From assembly GCF_947259545.1 (NCBI RefSeq), contig NZ_CAMYMK010000007.1:248001-312000 (forward strand): DNA of 64,000 nucleotides, written 5' to 3'. Below the pieces are notes generated by a model. It saw only the letters and a program-made list of their open reading frames with translations. It was not told where the DNA came from and searched no databases. Position numbers and translations under genes: made by a program. Source of the stretch: an uncultured Marinobacter sp. Lineage in GTDB: Bacteria; Pseudomonadota; Gammaproteobacteria; Pseudomonadales; Oleiphilaceae. The number at the start of each line of letters is the position of its first letter. Within the stretch, counting starts at the first letter, position 1. Below, piece by piece: positions 19,539 through 29,399 of the stretch.

Positions 19539-20570
19539 ATGTTTCAGGCACTTCGTTCACGCTGGCGGCGCTGGGTCAATCTCAGGATTCCCCGTGCGGA
19601 TAAGCAGGTACTCAGTCAGCGTAATATTTTCATTCTACCGACCGGGGCGGGCGTCGTGTTCGGGATCCTGCTGTTGGTGATGCTGATTACCGGTATCAAC
19701 TATCAGAACAGCCTCATCTACCTTCTGACCTTCCTGCTGGGCGCCATTCTGGTGGCCGCGATGCACCAGACTCACCGCAACCTCGCGGGTCTGGAACTGA
19801 CCCTTGTGCAGGCCGGTGAAGGGTTTGCCGGTGACCGGATTCCGTTCCGTTTTCGTGCGGTGTCCGGCAAACACGACGCTGTAGCGATTTCCCTGAGTTG
19901 TGATGATTGCACACTGAGTCAACAGCATGTACCGGCAGGGCAGACTGGCGACCTGGTGTTATCGGTGGCAAGTGTGGAGCGCGGTTATTTTCGTCCTGAT
20001 CGGGTACGGGTGGAAACCCGCTTTCCATTTGGGCTACTCAAGGCCTGGTCGTGGGTACGACCGGTATCCTTCGGCATTGCCTACCCGCGACCTGTTGCAG
20101 CGCCAGACGCAACGAGCACGGTGTCCGATGGTGAAGATCAGGAAACTTCCCGCTCGGTGGAAGGCAACGACCACGCTGACATGAGGCCCTGGCGTGAAGG
20201 GGACCTGGCCCAGCGAGTGTTGTGGAAACGTTACGCCCGTACGGGGCAGATGGTCATCGCAGACTGGGAAGGCGAGCAGGGCAGCCCTCACTGGATTGAC
20301 TACCAGGCATTCCCGGGTGTGGATCAGGAGTTGCGAATCAGCTATCTGACCGCTCTTGTTCTTGATCGCAGCCGGTCGGGAACGCCTTTCGGCCTCAATT
20401 TGCCCGGTCAGGTGATTGACCCGGATGCCGGCCCTGCCCACGTCAGTCGCTGCCTTAAAAGTCTGGCGGTGTTTGGTCTGGAGAAACCGCGGGATGATTC
20501 TCAGAGCGCTTTCGGTACAAGGAGTCGGGCGACAGGATCGACCGTGGTCGGGGAGGGTGTTCGATGGTAA
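19539..20570 (+). CDS. DUF58 domain membrane protein (343 aa)
   Basis: Two membrane helices near residues 30-75 (NIFILPTGAGVVFGILLLVMLITG and SLIYLLTFLLGAILVAAMH) are followed by a cytoplasmic DUF58/vWA-like domain. This carries the family motif DHADMRPWREGDLAQRVLWKRYARTGQMVIADWEGE near residues 210-245. Such proteins are usually encoded as moxR-DUF58-transglutaminase sets and are thought to act with a MoxR AAA ATPase. Here no moxR lies upstream; a 234-base gap and an unrelated exported protein gene precede it. It overlaps the next gene by 7 bases, so the two are coupled. Confidence 0.88.
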   Translation: MFQALRSRWRRWVNLRIPRADKQVLSQRNIFILPTGAGVVFGILLLVMLITGINYQNSLIYLLTFLLGAILVAAMHQTHRNLAGLELTLVQAGEGFAGDRIPFRFRAVSGKHDAVAISLSCDDCTLSQQHVPAGQTGDLVLSVASVERGYFRPDRVRVETRFPFGLLKAWSWVRPVSFGIAYPRPVAAPDATSTVSDGEDQETSRSVEGNDHADMRPWREGDLAQRVLWKRYARTGQMVIADWEGEQGSPHWIDYQAFPGVDQELRISYLTALVLDRSRSGTPFGLNLPGQVIDPDAGPAHVSRCLKSLAVFGLEKPRDDSQSAFGTRSRATGSTVVGEGVRW

Positions 20571-22663
20571 CGCTTTCCAGTCGGAATCACGTGACAGGCT
20601 CTCCCGCGGCGGAAACTCCCGTACTCCCAACCAGGGCCCTGGTCTGGGTGATAGCCAGTTTTGCACTGCTACTGGTACCACAATGGGATCGCCTGCCGGT
20701 GTGGTTGATCGCCAGCTGTGTTGCCCTTGCGGGCTGGCGTTGGCTGGCTCAGTCCGGTCGCGTCCGTTTGCCCGGTAAATGGCTGAGAAGCGCCATCATG
20801 CTGGGGGTGATCGCCGTTTATGTCGCCACGGTTCGGGGGCGGTTTACGGTGGATACGGCCGCCTCTTTCTTTGTCCTCGCGGTAGGGCTCAAGTGGCTGG
20901 AAACCCGATCCACCCGGGATTTCTATGTGCTGTTCTTTATTCTGGTCTACCTGGCAACCGTCAACTTCCTGTTTCATCAGGAGATATATTGGACGGTCCT
21001 GAACCTGTTGGCGGTCGGTTCATTGCTGGTGGGGCTTCAGGTTCTGAACGCTCCGGATTTACCGGAATCCATGCGATCCGGATGGAGCCGTTTGGGCATG
21101 ATGCTGCTCAAGACGCTGCCCATTGTTGCCTTGCTGTTCGTCTTCTTTCCGCGTGTGGCTCCATTATGGAGTGTGCCCCTGGTGTCCGGAGAAGCGCGCT
21201 CAGGTATCAGTGACACCATGCGCCCCGGGGATATCTCCAGTCTCGCACAGAGCAGTGAGAGAGCTTTCCGCGCCACCTTTGGCGGCGAACTTCCAGCGTA
21301 TCGGGATCGTTACTGGCGGGGGCTGATCCTGGACTATCTGGATGGCGAAACCTGGCGCCAGGGCCAGGGGGAGCCGTTCAGGCGCCCGGGACGCGTGTCT
21401 GTCGATGGCGGTGTGGGCGACCTGACGTCCGGTCAATACGACGTATTGATGGAACCCACAGACAAGCGCTGGGCATTCGTGCTGGAGGATTCCGTAGCGG
21501 TCTCCAACAACGTAGTACCCACCGACGAGGGCTTGTTCCGGTTTCGTCGTCCGGCGGACACGACCGTTCGCTATCGTATGGAGTTGAAGGGAGGCGGTCA
21601 GGGTAATGCGGTTGGAGAGGATCCGCGAGTACTGCGTCGCTACCTGCAGTTGCCGCGTAGCGGTAACCCGCGAGCACAGGCCCTGGCGGAAGATCTGAGG
21701 ACAAACAATCCCGACCCCGGAGCCATGATTGAAGCGCTGATGTCCCGGTTCCGGCAGCAGGGATACTATTACACCCTGCGGCCGCCCGCGATGCCGGAAG
21801 ACGGTATTGATGCCCTGCTGTTCGATGAAAAACGGGGTTTCTGTGCCCACTACGCGGGTGCGACAACATTCCTGTTGCGAGCGGCCGGTATACCTGCCCG
21901 TGTGGTTGTGGGTTATCAGGGGGGCGATCCGGGGGCCGGTGACCAGTACCTTGTGGTCCGCCAGTATGACGCCCACGCGTGGGTGGAGGCATGGCTGGAT
22001 GGTGAAGGCTGGGTGCGGGTCGATCCCACCGCGGCCATTGCGCCTGACCGGATTGAGTCCGGATTGCGGGACGCAGTGGCCGAGGAAGGCTCCTTTCTGG
22101 AGAATGACTGGGCGTCGCCCCAACGATACGGCAACATGGCGGTGCTTCAATGGGCTTCTCTGCAACTCGATCGGATCAACTATCAGTGGCAACGCTGGGT
22201 GGTGGGCTATCAGGGCCAGTCCCAGATGGATTTGATGTCCCGTTTACCCGGCGGCCTCGGATTGAAAGAGCTGGGCTATGCGACAGCGGGTATTGTCGGG
22301 TTTGCTTTGTTGGTAGCGGGTGGCTTTTCCACGTGGCAAATGCGCCGCTCGACTCGTCGTGACCCTGTTGCGCGGCTGATCGGGCGCTGGCACCGGCTTT
22401 GCGAGCGTGCCGGTGTTCCGGTGCGCTATGGAGAGACACCCACGCAGCTGGCCGACCGGGTGGGGTCAGCCCGGCCCGGGGCGGCGGGAACCGCCAGGGC
22501 CTTTGCCCGAATGGTCAACAAACATTACTATGACAGCGAACCGGAAGAGGATCAGCGTCAGTCCCGCGAAAAAATGAGGCGGCTGCTGATCACTATGCGT
22601 AAACAGATGTCTCGGGATACCACACCGTCTCGCGAAACTGCCACCAGAAGGGTAACAGGTTGA
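20564..22663 (+). CDS. tgpA: TgpA-like membrane transglutaminase (DUF3488 + transglutaminase core)
   Basis: A 699-residue protein with about five or six N-terminal membrane helices (DUF3488). Next comes a periplasmic transglutaminase core with the Cys-His-Asp triad visible: Cys in RGFCAHYAGATTFLLRAAGIP (near 426), His in YDAHAWVEAWL (near 470) and Asp in VRVDPTAA (near 486). A further membrane helix lies at about 570-592, with a cytoplasmic C-terminal DUF4129-like tail. TgpA of Pseudomonas aeruginosa is reported as essential. The overlap with the DUF58 gene and with holB implies one transcript. The protein substrate is unknown. Confidence 0.9.
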   Translation: MVTLSSRNHVTGSPAAETPVLPTRALVWVIASFALLLVPQWDRLPVWLIASCVALAGWRWLAQSGRVRLPGKWLRSAIMLGVIAVYVATVRGRFTVDTAASFFVLAVGLKWLETRSTRDFYVLFFILVYLATVNFLFHQEIYWTVLNLLAVGSLLVGLQVLNAPDLPESMRSGWSRLGMMLLKTLPIVALLFVFFPRVAPLWSVPLVSGEARSGISDTMRPGDISSLAQSSERAFRATFGGELPAYRDRYWRGLILDYLDGETWRQGQGEPFRRPGRVSVDGGVGDLTSGQYDVLMEPTDKRWAFVLEDSVAVSNNVVPTDEGLFRFRRPADTTVRYRMELKGGGQGNAVGEDPRVLRRYLQLPRSGNPRAQALAEDLRTNNPDPGAMIEALMSRFRQQGYYYTLRPPAMPEDGIDALLFDEKRGFCAHYAGATTFLLRAAGIPARVVVGYQGGDPGAGDQYLVVRQYDAHAWVEAWLDGEGWVRVDPTAAIAPDRIESGLRDAVAEEGSFLENDWASPQRYGNMAVLQWASLQLDRINYQWQRWVVGYQGQSQMDLMSRLPGGLGLKELGYATAGIVGFALLVAGGFSTWQMRRSTRRDPVARLIGRWHRLCERAGVPVRYGETPTQLADRVGSARPGAAGTARAFARMVNKHYYDSEPEEDQRQSREKMRRLLITMRKQMSRDTTPSRETATRRVTG

Positions 22664-23691
22664 ATCCATCCGAAGTGTCCATGCCCTGGCTTCACGATGC
22701 CTGGGAAAGCCTGCAGAAACGTCTGGGTGAGAACCGGTTGCCCCACGCCTTGCTGGTCACCGGGGAGCGTGGCGTTGGTAAGCGGATGTTTGCCGACGGG
22801 GTGGCCGGACTGTTGATCTGTGACCGGCCTGTACACGATGGGGATCATGGTCCCCAGCCTTGTGGTAGTTGCAAACAGTGTGAACTGGTGGCGGCCGGTA
22901 CCCATCCGGATATTCGCGTTTATAGCCCGGAAAAGTCGCGGATGATCAAAGTCGACCAGATTCGTGCATTGTCCTCGTTCGCGGTATCGTCTCCTCAGGT
23001 CGGGCATCGTAAGATTGCGATCGTCGACCGTGCGGATCAATTGAATATCAACTCGGCGAATGCCTTGCTGAAAACGCTGGAAGAGCCTTCCGATGATGTG
23101 GTGCTCATACTGCTGCAGGAGAGCGGGCGCCCGGTTCTGCCGACCATTCGCTCGCGGTGCCAGACCCTGTCGATTGCCATTCCTGATGGCGATGCCGCTG
23201 CCCGTTGGCTGGCGGCTGAAGTTATGAAGCTGGACGAGTCTGACCGCCCTTCTGCAGAGCTGTGTGGCAAGGCGCTGACGTTGTCTGGCAACACGCCGAG
23301 ACTCGCCTACGAGTACCTGACCGGGGATTACCTGACATTGCGGGATCAGGCCCTGACCCAGTTTCGCCGGTTCATGAAAGGTCAGTTAACCGTGGGAGAA
23401 GCCGCTAAGCCGTTCAAGGCTCTCGGGCTGGAGGGAGCTATGAGTCTGTTCGAAGGTTGGGCGGCGGATCTTGCCAGAATTTCCGCTGGCGGTGCACCAA
23501 GGGATACGGACGCGGCGGAGATGCTGACCTATCTTGCCAAATCCAATCCGCCCTGGCGTGCGCATCACATCCTGGATCTGATTCATGAGGCACGTTCCGC
23601 AGCGGTATACAACGTCAATCCAGAGCTTGAAGCCGGCAGGCTACTGATCGCCTGGCAGAATTTGATGCCGCGTAAACGGGTGCCGGCCTGA
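22660..23691 (+). CDS. holB: DNA polymerase III delta-prime subunit (HolB)
   Basis: The clamp-loader delta-prime subunit. The AAA-like fold has a degenerate P-loop GERGVGKR, the zinc-binding cysteines in CGSCKQC (near residues 68-74) and the sensor region NINSANALLKTLEEPSDDVVLILL, all family hallmarks. The TTG at 22660 overlaps the tgpA stop by 4 bases; an ATG at 22681 (MPWLHDAW) would also fit the usual length. In pseudomonads holB lies next to tmk and pilZ. Here pilZ is kept downstream but tgpA precedes instead of tmk. Confidence 0.92.
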   Translation: MNPSEVSMPWLHDAWESLQKRLGENRLPHALLVTGERGVGKRMFADGVAGLLICDRPVHDGDHGPQPCGSCKQCELVAAGTHPDIRVYSPEKSRMIKVDQIRALSSFAVSSPQVGHRKIAIVDRADQLNINSANALLKTLEEPSDDVVLILLQESGRPVLPTIRSRCQTLSIAIPDGDAAARWLAAEVMKLDESDRPSAELCGKALTLSGNTPRLAYEYLTGDYLTLRDQALTQFRRFMKGQLTVGEAAKPFKALGLEGAMSLFEGWAADLARISAGGAPRDTDAAEMLTYLAKSNPPWRAHHILDLIHEARSAAVYNVNPELEAGRLLIAWQNLMPRKRVPA

Positions 23692-23775
23692 ACCGGATAT
23701 CGCCGTAATGCAGGGAGAGCGATTTTGATCGACTGCTGCTATGATTGCGGAATAACAGATAATTTTCAGTCTCAT

Positions 23776-23823
23776 GCCGCCGGTCGGATTCGCCTCAGGC
23801 GTTTTCCGGCGGCGTATTCCTAA
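23776..23823 (+). other. Stem-loop between holB and pilZ
   Basis: GCCGCCGG (23776-23783) pairs perfectly with CCGGCGGC (23816-23823), with a smaller GCCTCAGGC hairpin inside. No T-run follows, so it may be an attenuating structure or a processing site and not a clear terminator. Confidence 0.45.
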
Positions 23824-23864
23824 GAAGTAACAAGGTTTCACAGCCAGATAGAAAGGTGTTAACT

Positions 23865-24215
23865 ATGGGCCCGGGCTTTGGCGCAAGAAGTGGCATTCTG
23901 ACCCTTACCATCAAAGACAAAGCCGTACTGTACGCGGCGTATATGCCATACATCCGGCAGGGTGGACTGTTCATTCCGACCCAGAAGCAGTACCAACTGG
24001 GAGACGAGGTGTTTCTGCTGCTGAACCTGATGGATGAACCAGAAAAAATACCGGTTGCCGGTAAAGTGATCTGGATTACTCCTAAGGGTGCGCAGGGTAA
24101 CCGCGCCGCAGGGATTGGAGTCCAGTTCAATGGCGACGATGAAACTGCACGGACCAAGATAGAGTCCTATCTGGCGGGCTCGTTGAGTTCCGATCGCCCG
24201 ACCCACACCATGTAA
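23865..24215 (+). CDS. pilZ: Type IV pilus assembly protein PilZ
   Basis: At 116 residues this is the prototype PilZ, required for type IV pilus formation together with FimX and PilB. The sequence is very close to the pseudomonad protein: GILTLTIKDKAVLYAAYMP, GGLFIPT, DEVFLLLNLMDEPEKIPVAGKVIWITPKGAQGNRAAGIGVQF and the ending SDRPTHTM. Like other true PilZ proteins it lacks the N-terminal RxxxR motif, so it should not bind cyclic di-GMP itself. ATG 23865 is preferred to GTG 23856 because GAAAGG sits 8 bases upstream of the ATG. Confidence 0.95.
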   Translation: MGPGFGARSGILTLTIKDKAVLYAAYMPYIRQGGLFIPTQKQYQLGDEVFLLLNLMDEPEKIPVAGKVIWITPKGAQGNRAAGIGVQFNGDDETARTKIESYLAGSLSSDRPTHTM

Positions 24216-24237
24216 TCGTAGGTGAACTGATCCTTTA

Positions 24238-25158
24238 ATGAATGACATTGTGTTATCCCCGAAAGCGGCCATAGAGGTGGTGCCTGAAGAGGTAACCTGG
24301 CCCCTGAAAAATATCGAACTGGCGGGCCTGCGCTGGCCCGCCCAAGAGGCCGATGGCGACCCGTGTCCGATTCTGATGCTCCATGGCTGGCTGGATAACA
24401 GTCTGACATTTGCCCATCTGGCGCCAGAATTGCCGCGTGGGCGGGAAGTGTATGCTATGGATATGGCGGGCCACGGCCACTCCGGGCATCGTCCGGCCGG
24501 CCAGAGTTACCTGTTGATGGATTATGTAGCTGATCTGGCGGAATTGATCGAACATCATTTTGACCATGCGCCGGGACATAAGGTCGATCTGATCGGGCAC
24601 TCCCTTGGCGGGATTGTGTGTGTCCTGTATGCGGCAGCGTTTCCGGAACATGTCCGGAATCTTGTGATGATTGACAGTATCGGCCCTATCAGCCGGCCAC
24701 CCGAGGACACCGTTCCGCAATTGCGCAAGGCCATCAGGAAACGCATCACCGGTTCGGGCAAGTCTGTGGTCTACCCCGATCCTCAAACCGCTGCCAAAGC
24801 GCGGGAAGGGGGGCTGAGCCCACTATCTCCGGAAGCAGCGATGACACTCATCCCGCGCAACATGAGAGCGGTGGATGGCGGCTTTGTCTGGCGTACCGAT
24901 CCGAGACTCCGTCATCCCTCAATGATGATGCTCGAGGAATCGCAGGTGTTGGCGAGCCTTCGGGAAGTCAGGACCCGTACACTGTTTATCCGTGCCGAGC
25001 ACGGACTATTGTCCCATCGAAAGGGCTGGGAACCCCGGCTCGAAGCCATTTCCGGGATGGAAACCGTGACGGTGCCTGGCGGCCATCACTGTCATTTTGA
25101 CGGAGACATTGAACCCGTCAGCCAGGCAATCAGGGAATTTATCAGTCATGATGTTTAG
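24238..25158 (+). CDS. Alpha/beta-fold hydrolase (306 aa)
   Basis: A typical alpha/beta hydrolase: oxyanion motif MLHGWLDN near residue 48, nucleophile elbow GHSLGG near residue 120, and a C-terminal GGHHCHFDG carrying the likely catalytic His (near 283). No signal peptide is seen, so it is probably cytoplasmic. The substrate cannot be assigned; esterase or epoxide-hydrolase-like activity is possible. It ends inside the start of the DUF4892 gene (11-base overlap), suggesting co-translation. Confidence 0.85.
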   Translation: MNDIVLSPKAAIEVVPEEVTWPLKNIELAGLRWPAQEADGDPCPILMLHGWLDNSLTFAHLAPELPRGREVYAMDMAGHGHSGHRPAGQSYLLMDYVADLAELIEHHFDHAPGHKVDLIGHSLGGIVCVLYAAAFPEHVRNLVMIDSIGPISRPPEDTVPQLRKAIRKRITGSGKSVVYPDPQTAAKAREGGLSPLSPEAAMTLIPRNMRAVDGGFVWRTDPRLRHPSMMMLEESQVLASLREVRTRTLFIRAEHGLLSHRKGWEPRLEAISGMETVTVPGGHHCHFDGDIEPVSQAIREFISHDV

Positions 25159-26077
25159 AGGTTTAGTCAGCTATTTTGTCGTTGGATTGCTGGTTTTGGC
25201 AGGTGTTCCCGTCGCCGTGGCGCAGTCCGGTGACGATGTTCTGGAGGCGTTCCCGCAAGCATTCCCCCAGTCTTCGCTGGAAACGGAAGTGCCAGTTGTG
25301 TCTTCCGGTCATCTGATCCTGTTTAGCCCGGTCAGAGAGGTGAACAATCAGATTCGCTCGGAGAAAAAAGCAAGAATTCCGGTCAGAGGAGATGGGCGAC
25401 TCTATCAGATCAATAGGGATGCCAGCCGTGGTGAAGCACGCGCACATTATCAGAGTCTGTTACAGGCTCGAGGCGCCCGAGTGCTGTTCGAATGCAGTGG
25501 CCGCGCTTGTGGACGCAGTAATGTGTGGGCAAACCAGATTTTTGATCAGGCCACACTCTATGGGCGTGATTCTGATCAGGACTATCTGGTAGCCGCGGCG
25601 ACTGGAGAGTCCGGCAAGACCTGGCTCACCCTGGTTTATACTGTGACGCGCGGTAGCCAGCGGGAGTATGCCTGGGTAGAGCACCTCGAGGTTGGTGAGG
25701 GCGTCGCAATTCCCGGTCTCGGTTCCGCCAGTGCCCGGGTTCGTGGTCCGATCATAGTGCCCTGGCAGGGAGGCGTCACCTATCGCTTTGACTGGACCGC
25801 AACGGATCGTCGAATGCTGAATGACTGGGTAGAGGAAGAAGGCGCCCAGGTCGTGTTGACCGGCTTTGCGTCACTTGGGGAAGAGGAGTCCCTCGAGAAA
25901 GCCATGGAGCGGGCTCGTGATGCCATGGGTTCGCTGTCCGAGGTGCTTGATAAAATAGGGGTGTCCAGTAGTCGTCAGACTCTGATTACCGTTGGTCCGG
26001 CTGTTATTATCCCGTCTCCTGAACGCCAGGGGGATCGAGTCGAAATCGTCGTAATACGAGGTGGACCGGGTGAGTAA
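25148..26077 (+). CDS. DUF4892 domain exported protein (309 aa)
   Basis: Starts with a signal peptide (FRGLVSYFVVGLLVLAGVPVAVAQ), so periplasmic or outer-membrane associated. The N-terminal half has the DUF4892 pattern, with the paired cysteines of VLFECSGRACGRSNVWANQIF followed by ATLYGRDSDQDYLVA. The C-terminal part (from about 215) resembles an OmpA-type or oligomerisation module with alternating charged helices and strands. Two adjacent ATG codons (25148 and 25151) could start it; the signal peptide fits either. It is sandwiched in a coupled cluster between the hydrolase and the patatin gene. Confidence 0.75.
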   Translation: MMFRGLVSYFVVGLLVLAGVPVAVAQSGDDVLEAFPQAFPQSSLETEVPVVSSGHLILFSPVREVNNQIRSEKKARIPVRGDGRLYQINRDASRGEARAHYQSLLQARGARVLFECSGRACGRSNVWANQIFDQATLYGRDSDQDYLVAAATGESGKTWLTLVYTVTRGSQREYAWVEHLEVGEGVAIPGLGSASARVRGPIIVPWQGGVTYRFDWTATDRRMLNDWVEEEGAQVVLTGFASLGEEESLEKAMERARDAMGSLSEVLDKIGVSSSRQTLITVGPAVIIPSPERQGDRVEIVVIRGGPGE

Positions 26078-27257
26078 GCTAACAGACAACGATTCCGGAA
26101 AGACTGATACCCCGGCTGGCGATGTGTCCACAGACGTTCAGGGTTCTGATGTGTCTGCTGCTGAAGTGCCCGCATCCTCTGTTCAGAAACCCAGGAAACC
26201 GGGGCAGGGCAAAACCGTGGCGCTTACCCTGGGCAGTGGTGGTGCCCGGGGCTATGCCCATATTGGTGCCATTGAGGTCCTGGAAGAGCGGGGATATGAC
26301 ATTGTTGCTATCTCCGGGTGTTCCATGGGCGCCCTGGTAGGCGGGATGTATGCAGCAGGGAAGATGAAGGACTACAAGGATTGGGTGACCGGGCTCGGTC
26401 AGTTTGATGTGCTCAGGCTGTTGGATGTGACCTTCAATTCTGTTGGAGCCATTCGTGGTGACAAAATATTCTCGGTCGTGCGGGACATGTTGGGTGATAC
26501 CCGCATCGAGGATTTGCCTATTGCCTATACTGCTGTCGCCACGGACTTGCTGGCGCACAAGGAAATTTGGTTTCAGGAAGGTCCGCTGGACCAGGCAATT
26601 CGCGCTTCCGTTGCCATTCCTAGCGTGGTGACGCCGCTGGTGCTTAATGGCAGGGTTCTGGTGGATGGTGCGTTACTGAATCCACTGCCCATCATTCCCA
26701 CGATTTCCTCCCATGCTGACATGATTGTGGCGGTAAACCTTAGTGGTGAGGATGAGCGCCGTCGACGGATTCCCGATGCCGCCTTCAGCGAGTCTGGTGA
26801 GGGAGAAGAGGGTGACACGGAAGAATGGGTGGATGTCATCCGTGAAAAAGCGTCCCGCTGGTTTGACTGGGATGCGATCAAGACCTTCAGCGGTCGGAAA
26901 GCAGGGGCTTCCCCGGACAGTCCTCAAGACAAGATCAGCAAGGCTGTCGAGAAAAAGCAGGCCGAAAAGATAACGGACGATCCAGAGCCGGTTCACGAAA
27001 CCATCGATTGGGACAAGCTGGGCATCGGCAAATTCGATGTCATGAACCTGACCATCGAAACCATGCAAAGCGCCCTGGTCCAGTACAAGATTGCCGGTTA
27101 CCCACCGGATTTGCTGGTCAACGTTCCGAAGAATGCCTCGCGCAGTTACGATTACCACAAGGCTCCGGAGTTGATTCAGCTGGGAAGAGAGCGAATGGCA
27201 GCGGCACTGGATCGCTACGAAGAGAGTCGTACCAGTTCCGGACCACTGGCGTTGTGA
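26070..27257 (+). CDS. Patatin-like phospholipase (RssA/NTE-like, 395 aa)
   Basis: A second patatin-superfamily lipase in the window. The oxyanion loop is GSGGARGYAHIGAIEVLEE, the nucleophile elbow GCSMGALVGG (Ser near residue 90), and the dyad Asp is in LVDGALLNPLP (near 200). An N-terminal stretch of about 45 residues is disordered and rich in Ser, Asp and Pro. The GTG at 26070 overlaps the stop of the DUF4892 gene by 8 bases and has AGGTGG upstream; a GTG at 26061 is also possible. No signal peptide is seen. The membrane-lipid substrate is inferred. Confidence 0.86.
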   Translation: MSKLTDNDSGKTDTPAGDVSTDVQGSDVSAAEVPASSVQKPRKPGQGKTVALTLGSGGARGYAHIGAIEVLEERGYDIVAISGCSMGALVGGMYAAGKMKDYKDWVTGLGQFDVLRLLDVTFNSVGAIRGDKIFSVVRDMLGDTRIEDLPIAYTAVATDLLAHKEIWFQEGPLDQAIRASVAIPSVVTPLVLNGRVLVDGALLNPLPIIPTISSHADMIVAVNLSGEDERRRRIPDAAFSESGEGEEGDTEEWVDVIREKASRWFDWDAIKTFSGRKAGASPDSPQDKISKAVEKKQAEKITDDPEPVHETIDWDKLGIGKFDVMNLTIETMQSALVQYKIAGYPPDLLVNVPKNASRSYDYHKAPELIQLGRERMAAALDRYEESRTSSGPLAL

Positions 27258-27296
27258 TTGATGGCTGCAGGGCTGCAGTGTACTGGTCAAACAGCG

Positions 27297-27302
27297 TATA
27301 AT
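27297..27302 (+). promoter_or_regulatory. -10 box, probable prmB promoter
   Basis: A perfect TATAAT lies 41 bases before the chosen prmB start in a short intergenic gap. The -35 region is weak (TGCAGT at a 17-base spacing), so strength is uncertain. Confidence 0.4.
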
Positions 27303-27342
27303 GCCGGCCAGACACGCACCCTTACACAGGAATCAGAATTTC

Positions 27343-28245
27343 GTGACCAGCCCTATCGATGACCTGCATACTATCAGGGATTTCCTGCGGTATGTCTCTT
27401 CCCGGTTCTCCGCTTCAGAGTTGTATTTTGGCCACGGCACGGACAATGTGTGGGACGAAGCCGTACAGCTGGTGATGCGAAGCCTGCATCTGCCGCTGGA
27501 AAACAACACCCTGTTTCTTGATGCTCGTCTTACCCGGGAAGAGCGGGAGCTTATCGTTAGCCGTATGCGCAGGCGCATTGAAGAGCGGGTCCCGATGGCT
27601 TATTTGTTGGGTGAAGCCTGGTTTATGGGCATGCCGTTCAACGTGGATGAGCGCGTTCTGGTTCCGCGCTCGCCCATTGGCGAGCTGATTGAACGGGGCC
27701 TTCAGCCCTGGCTTGGCGACCGCCCCGTTGGACGTATTCTGGACCTTTGCACGGGCAGCGGTTGCATCGGCATCGGAGCCGCCACAGTTTTTGAAGATGC
27801 AGAAGTGGATCTGTCGGATATCTCAACGGATGCCCTGGACGTTGCCCGGTCCAACATCGAGCTTCACGAGTTGACCGAACGGGTACGCACGGTGCAATCC
27901 GATGTGTTCGACGGCATTGACGGGCGTTATGACGTTATCCTCAGTAATCCGCCTTACGTCGATGCCGAAGATATAGCCGGCATGCCTGATGAGTACCGCC
28001 ATGAACCGGAACTCGGGCTGGCTGCCGGAAATGACGGCCTGGATATTGCCCACAGGATCATCGCTGGGGCGGCAGATCATTTGAATCCGGGCGGACTGCT
28101 GATTGTTGAAGTGGGCAACAGCTGGGTTGCCCTTGAGCAGGCGTATCCGGATTTGCCACTGACCTGGCTGGATTTTGAAAATGGTGGTGATGGCGTCTTC
28201 CTTCTGACCGCCGAGGACCTTCGCCGGTGGCAGGAAAAAACCTGA
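27343..28245 (+). CDS. prmB: Ribosomal protein L3 glutamine N5-methyltransferase PrmB
   Basis: Methylates the side-chain glutamine of ribosomal protein L3. The SAM-binding region is [14 protein letters not shown] (near residues 132-145), followed by the NPPY motif ([11 protein letters not shown], near 205) that holds the glutamine substrate, as in HemK/PrmC relatives. The N-terminal domain [17 protein letters not shown] is specific for PrmB. The start is taken at GTG 27343, preceded by AGGAA, although the frame is open further up to 27301. The aroC gene follows after 36 bases, as in pseudomonads. Confidence 0.92.
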   Translation: MTSPIDDLHTIRDFLRYVSSRFSASELYFGHGTDNVWDEAVQLVMRSLHLPLENNTLFLDARLTREERELIVSRMRRRIEERVPMAYLLGEAWFMGMPFNVDERVLVPRSPIGELIERGLQPWLGDRPVGRILDLCTGSGCIGIGAATVFEDAEVDLSDISTDALDVARSNIELHELTERVRTVQSDVFDGIDGRYDVILSNPPYVDAEDIAGMPDEYRHEPELGLAAGNDGLDIAHRIIAGAADHLNPGGLLIVEVGNSWVALEQAYPDLPLTWLDFENGGDGVFLLTAEDLRRWQEKT

Positions 28246-28281
28246 GAATCTTTTTATAAACCCTGGATAAGATACTGAATC

Positions 28282-29376
28282 ATGTCGGGAAACACCTTCG
28301 GAAAGTTGTTCACAGTCACCAGTTTCGGTGAAAGTCACGGGGCCGCGTTGGGGTGCATTATCGATGGCTGCCCTCCGGGGCTGCCACTGTCCGAGGAGGA
28401 CATGCAGCGAGACCTGGATCGTCGCAAACCGGGTACCTCCCGACACACGACCCAGCGCCGTGAGGCGGATGAGGTGAAAATCCTGTCCGGGGTGTTCGAG
28501 GGCAAAACCACGGGTACACCGATTGGGCTGGTGATTGAGAACACCGATCAGCGCTCCAAGGATTACTCCAAAATCTCCGAACAGTTCCGTCCGGCCCATG
28601 CCGATTACACCTATGTCCACAAGTACGGTATTCGCGATTACCGGGGCGGTGGTCGTTCGTCGGCCCGTGAGACCGCGATGCGGGTAGCGGCTGGCGCAGT
28701 TGCCAGGAAATTCCTTGAGCAGCGCCTGGGCATCCGGATTCGAGGCTATCTGTCGCAACTGGGTCCGATCAAGGCAGAGAAGCTCGATTGGGATCAGGTA
28801 CACCAGAACCCCTTCTTCTGTCCTGATGCTGACAAGGTGGCGGACATGGAAGCCTACATGGATGCCTTGCGGAAGGAGGGCGATTCCATCGGTGCCAGGA
28901 TCAATGTGGTCGCTGACGGTGTTCCACCCGGGCTGGGCGAGCCGATTTTTGATCGTCTGGATGCCGATCTTGCCCATGCATTGATGAGCATTAACGCCGT
29001 GAAGGGGGTGGAAATCGGTGCCGGCTTTGGGTGTATTGAGCAAAAAGGTACCGAACACCGGGATGAGATGACGCCTGAAGGGTTTGTGTCCAACAACGCC
29101 GGTGGCGTGTTGGGGGGCATCTCGTCCGGCCAGCCGATTGTGGCCAGCATTGCTCTGAAGCCGACCTCCAGTCTGCGACTGCCCGGGCGGAGTATTGATG
29201 TTCATGGGAACCCCGTGGAGGTGATCACCACCGGGCGTCATGATCCCTGCGTAGGAATCCGGGCGACACCGATTGCCGAGGCGATGATGGCCATTGTCCT
29301 GATGGACCACTATTTGCGCCATCGTGGCCAGAATGGCGATGTGGAGGTGTCTACGCCGGTTCTTGGTCAGCTCTGA
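28282..29376 (+). CDS. aroC: Chorismate synthase AroC
   Basis: The last step of the shikimate pathway, converting EPSP to chorismate with reduced FMN. All family signatures are present: the start [50 protein letters not shown], the [21 protein letters not shown] motif near residues 124-144, and [20 protein letters not shown]. The 364-residue length is standard. The product feeds the trp, pab and other aromatic routes encoded elsewhere in this window. Confidence 0.97.
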   Translation: MSGNTFGKLFTVTSFGESHGAALGCIIDGCPPGLPLSEEDMQRDLDRRKPGTSRHTTQRREADEVKILSGVFEGKTTGTPIGLVIENTDQRSKDYSKISEQFRPAHADYTYVHKYGIRDYRGGGRSSARETAMRVAAGAVARKFLEQRLGIRIRGYLSQLGPIKAEKLDWDQVHQNPFFCPDADKVADMEAYMDALRKEGDSIGARINVVADGVPPGLGEPIFDRLDADLAHALMSINAVKGVEIGAGFGCIEQKGTEHRDEMTPEGFVSNNAGGVLGGISSGQPIVASIALKPTSSLRLPGRSIDVHGNPVEVITTGRHDPCVGIRATPIAEAMMAIVLMDHYLRHRGQNGDVEVSTPVLGQL

Positions 29377-29399
29377 AGGCAACCCGAAGGGTTATTGTT

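Noticed and set aside
27823..29382. Long minus-strand open frame (519 codons) opposite prmB/aroC
   Set aside because: Antisense to two certain genes, without a ribosome site or family match.
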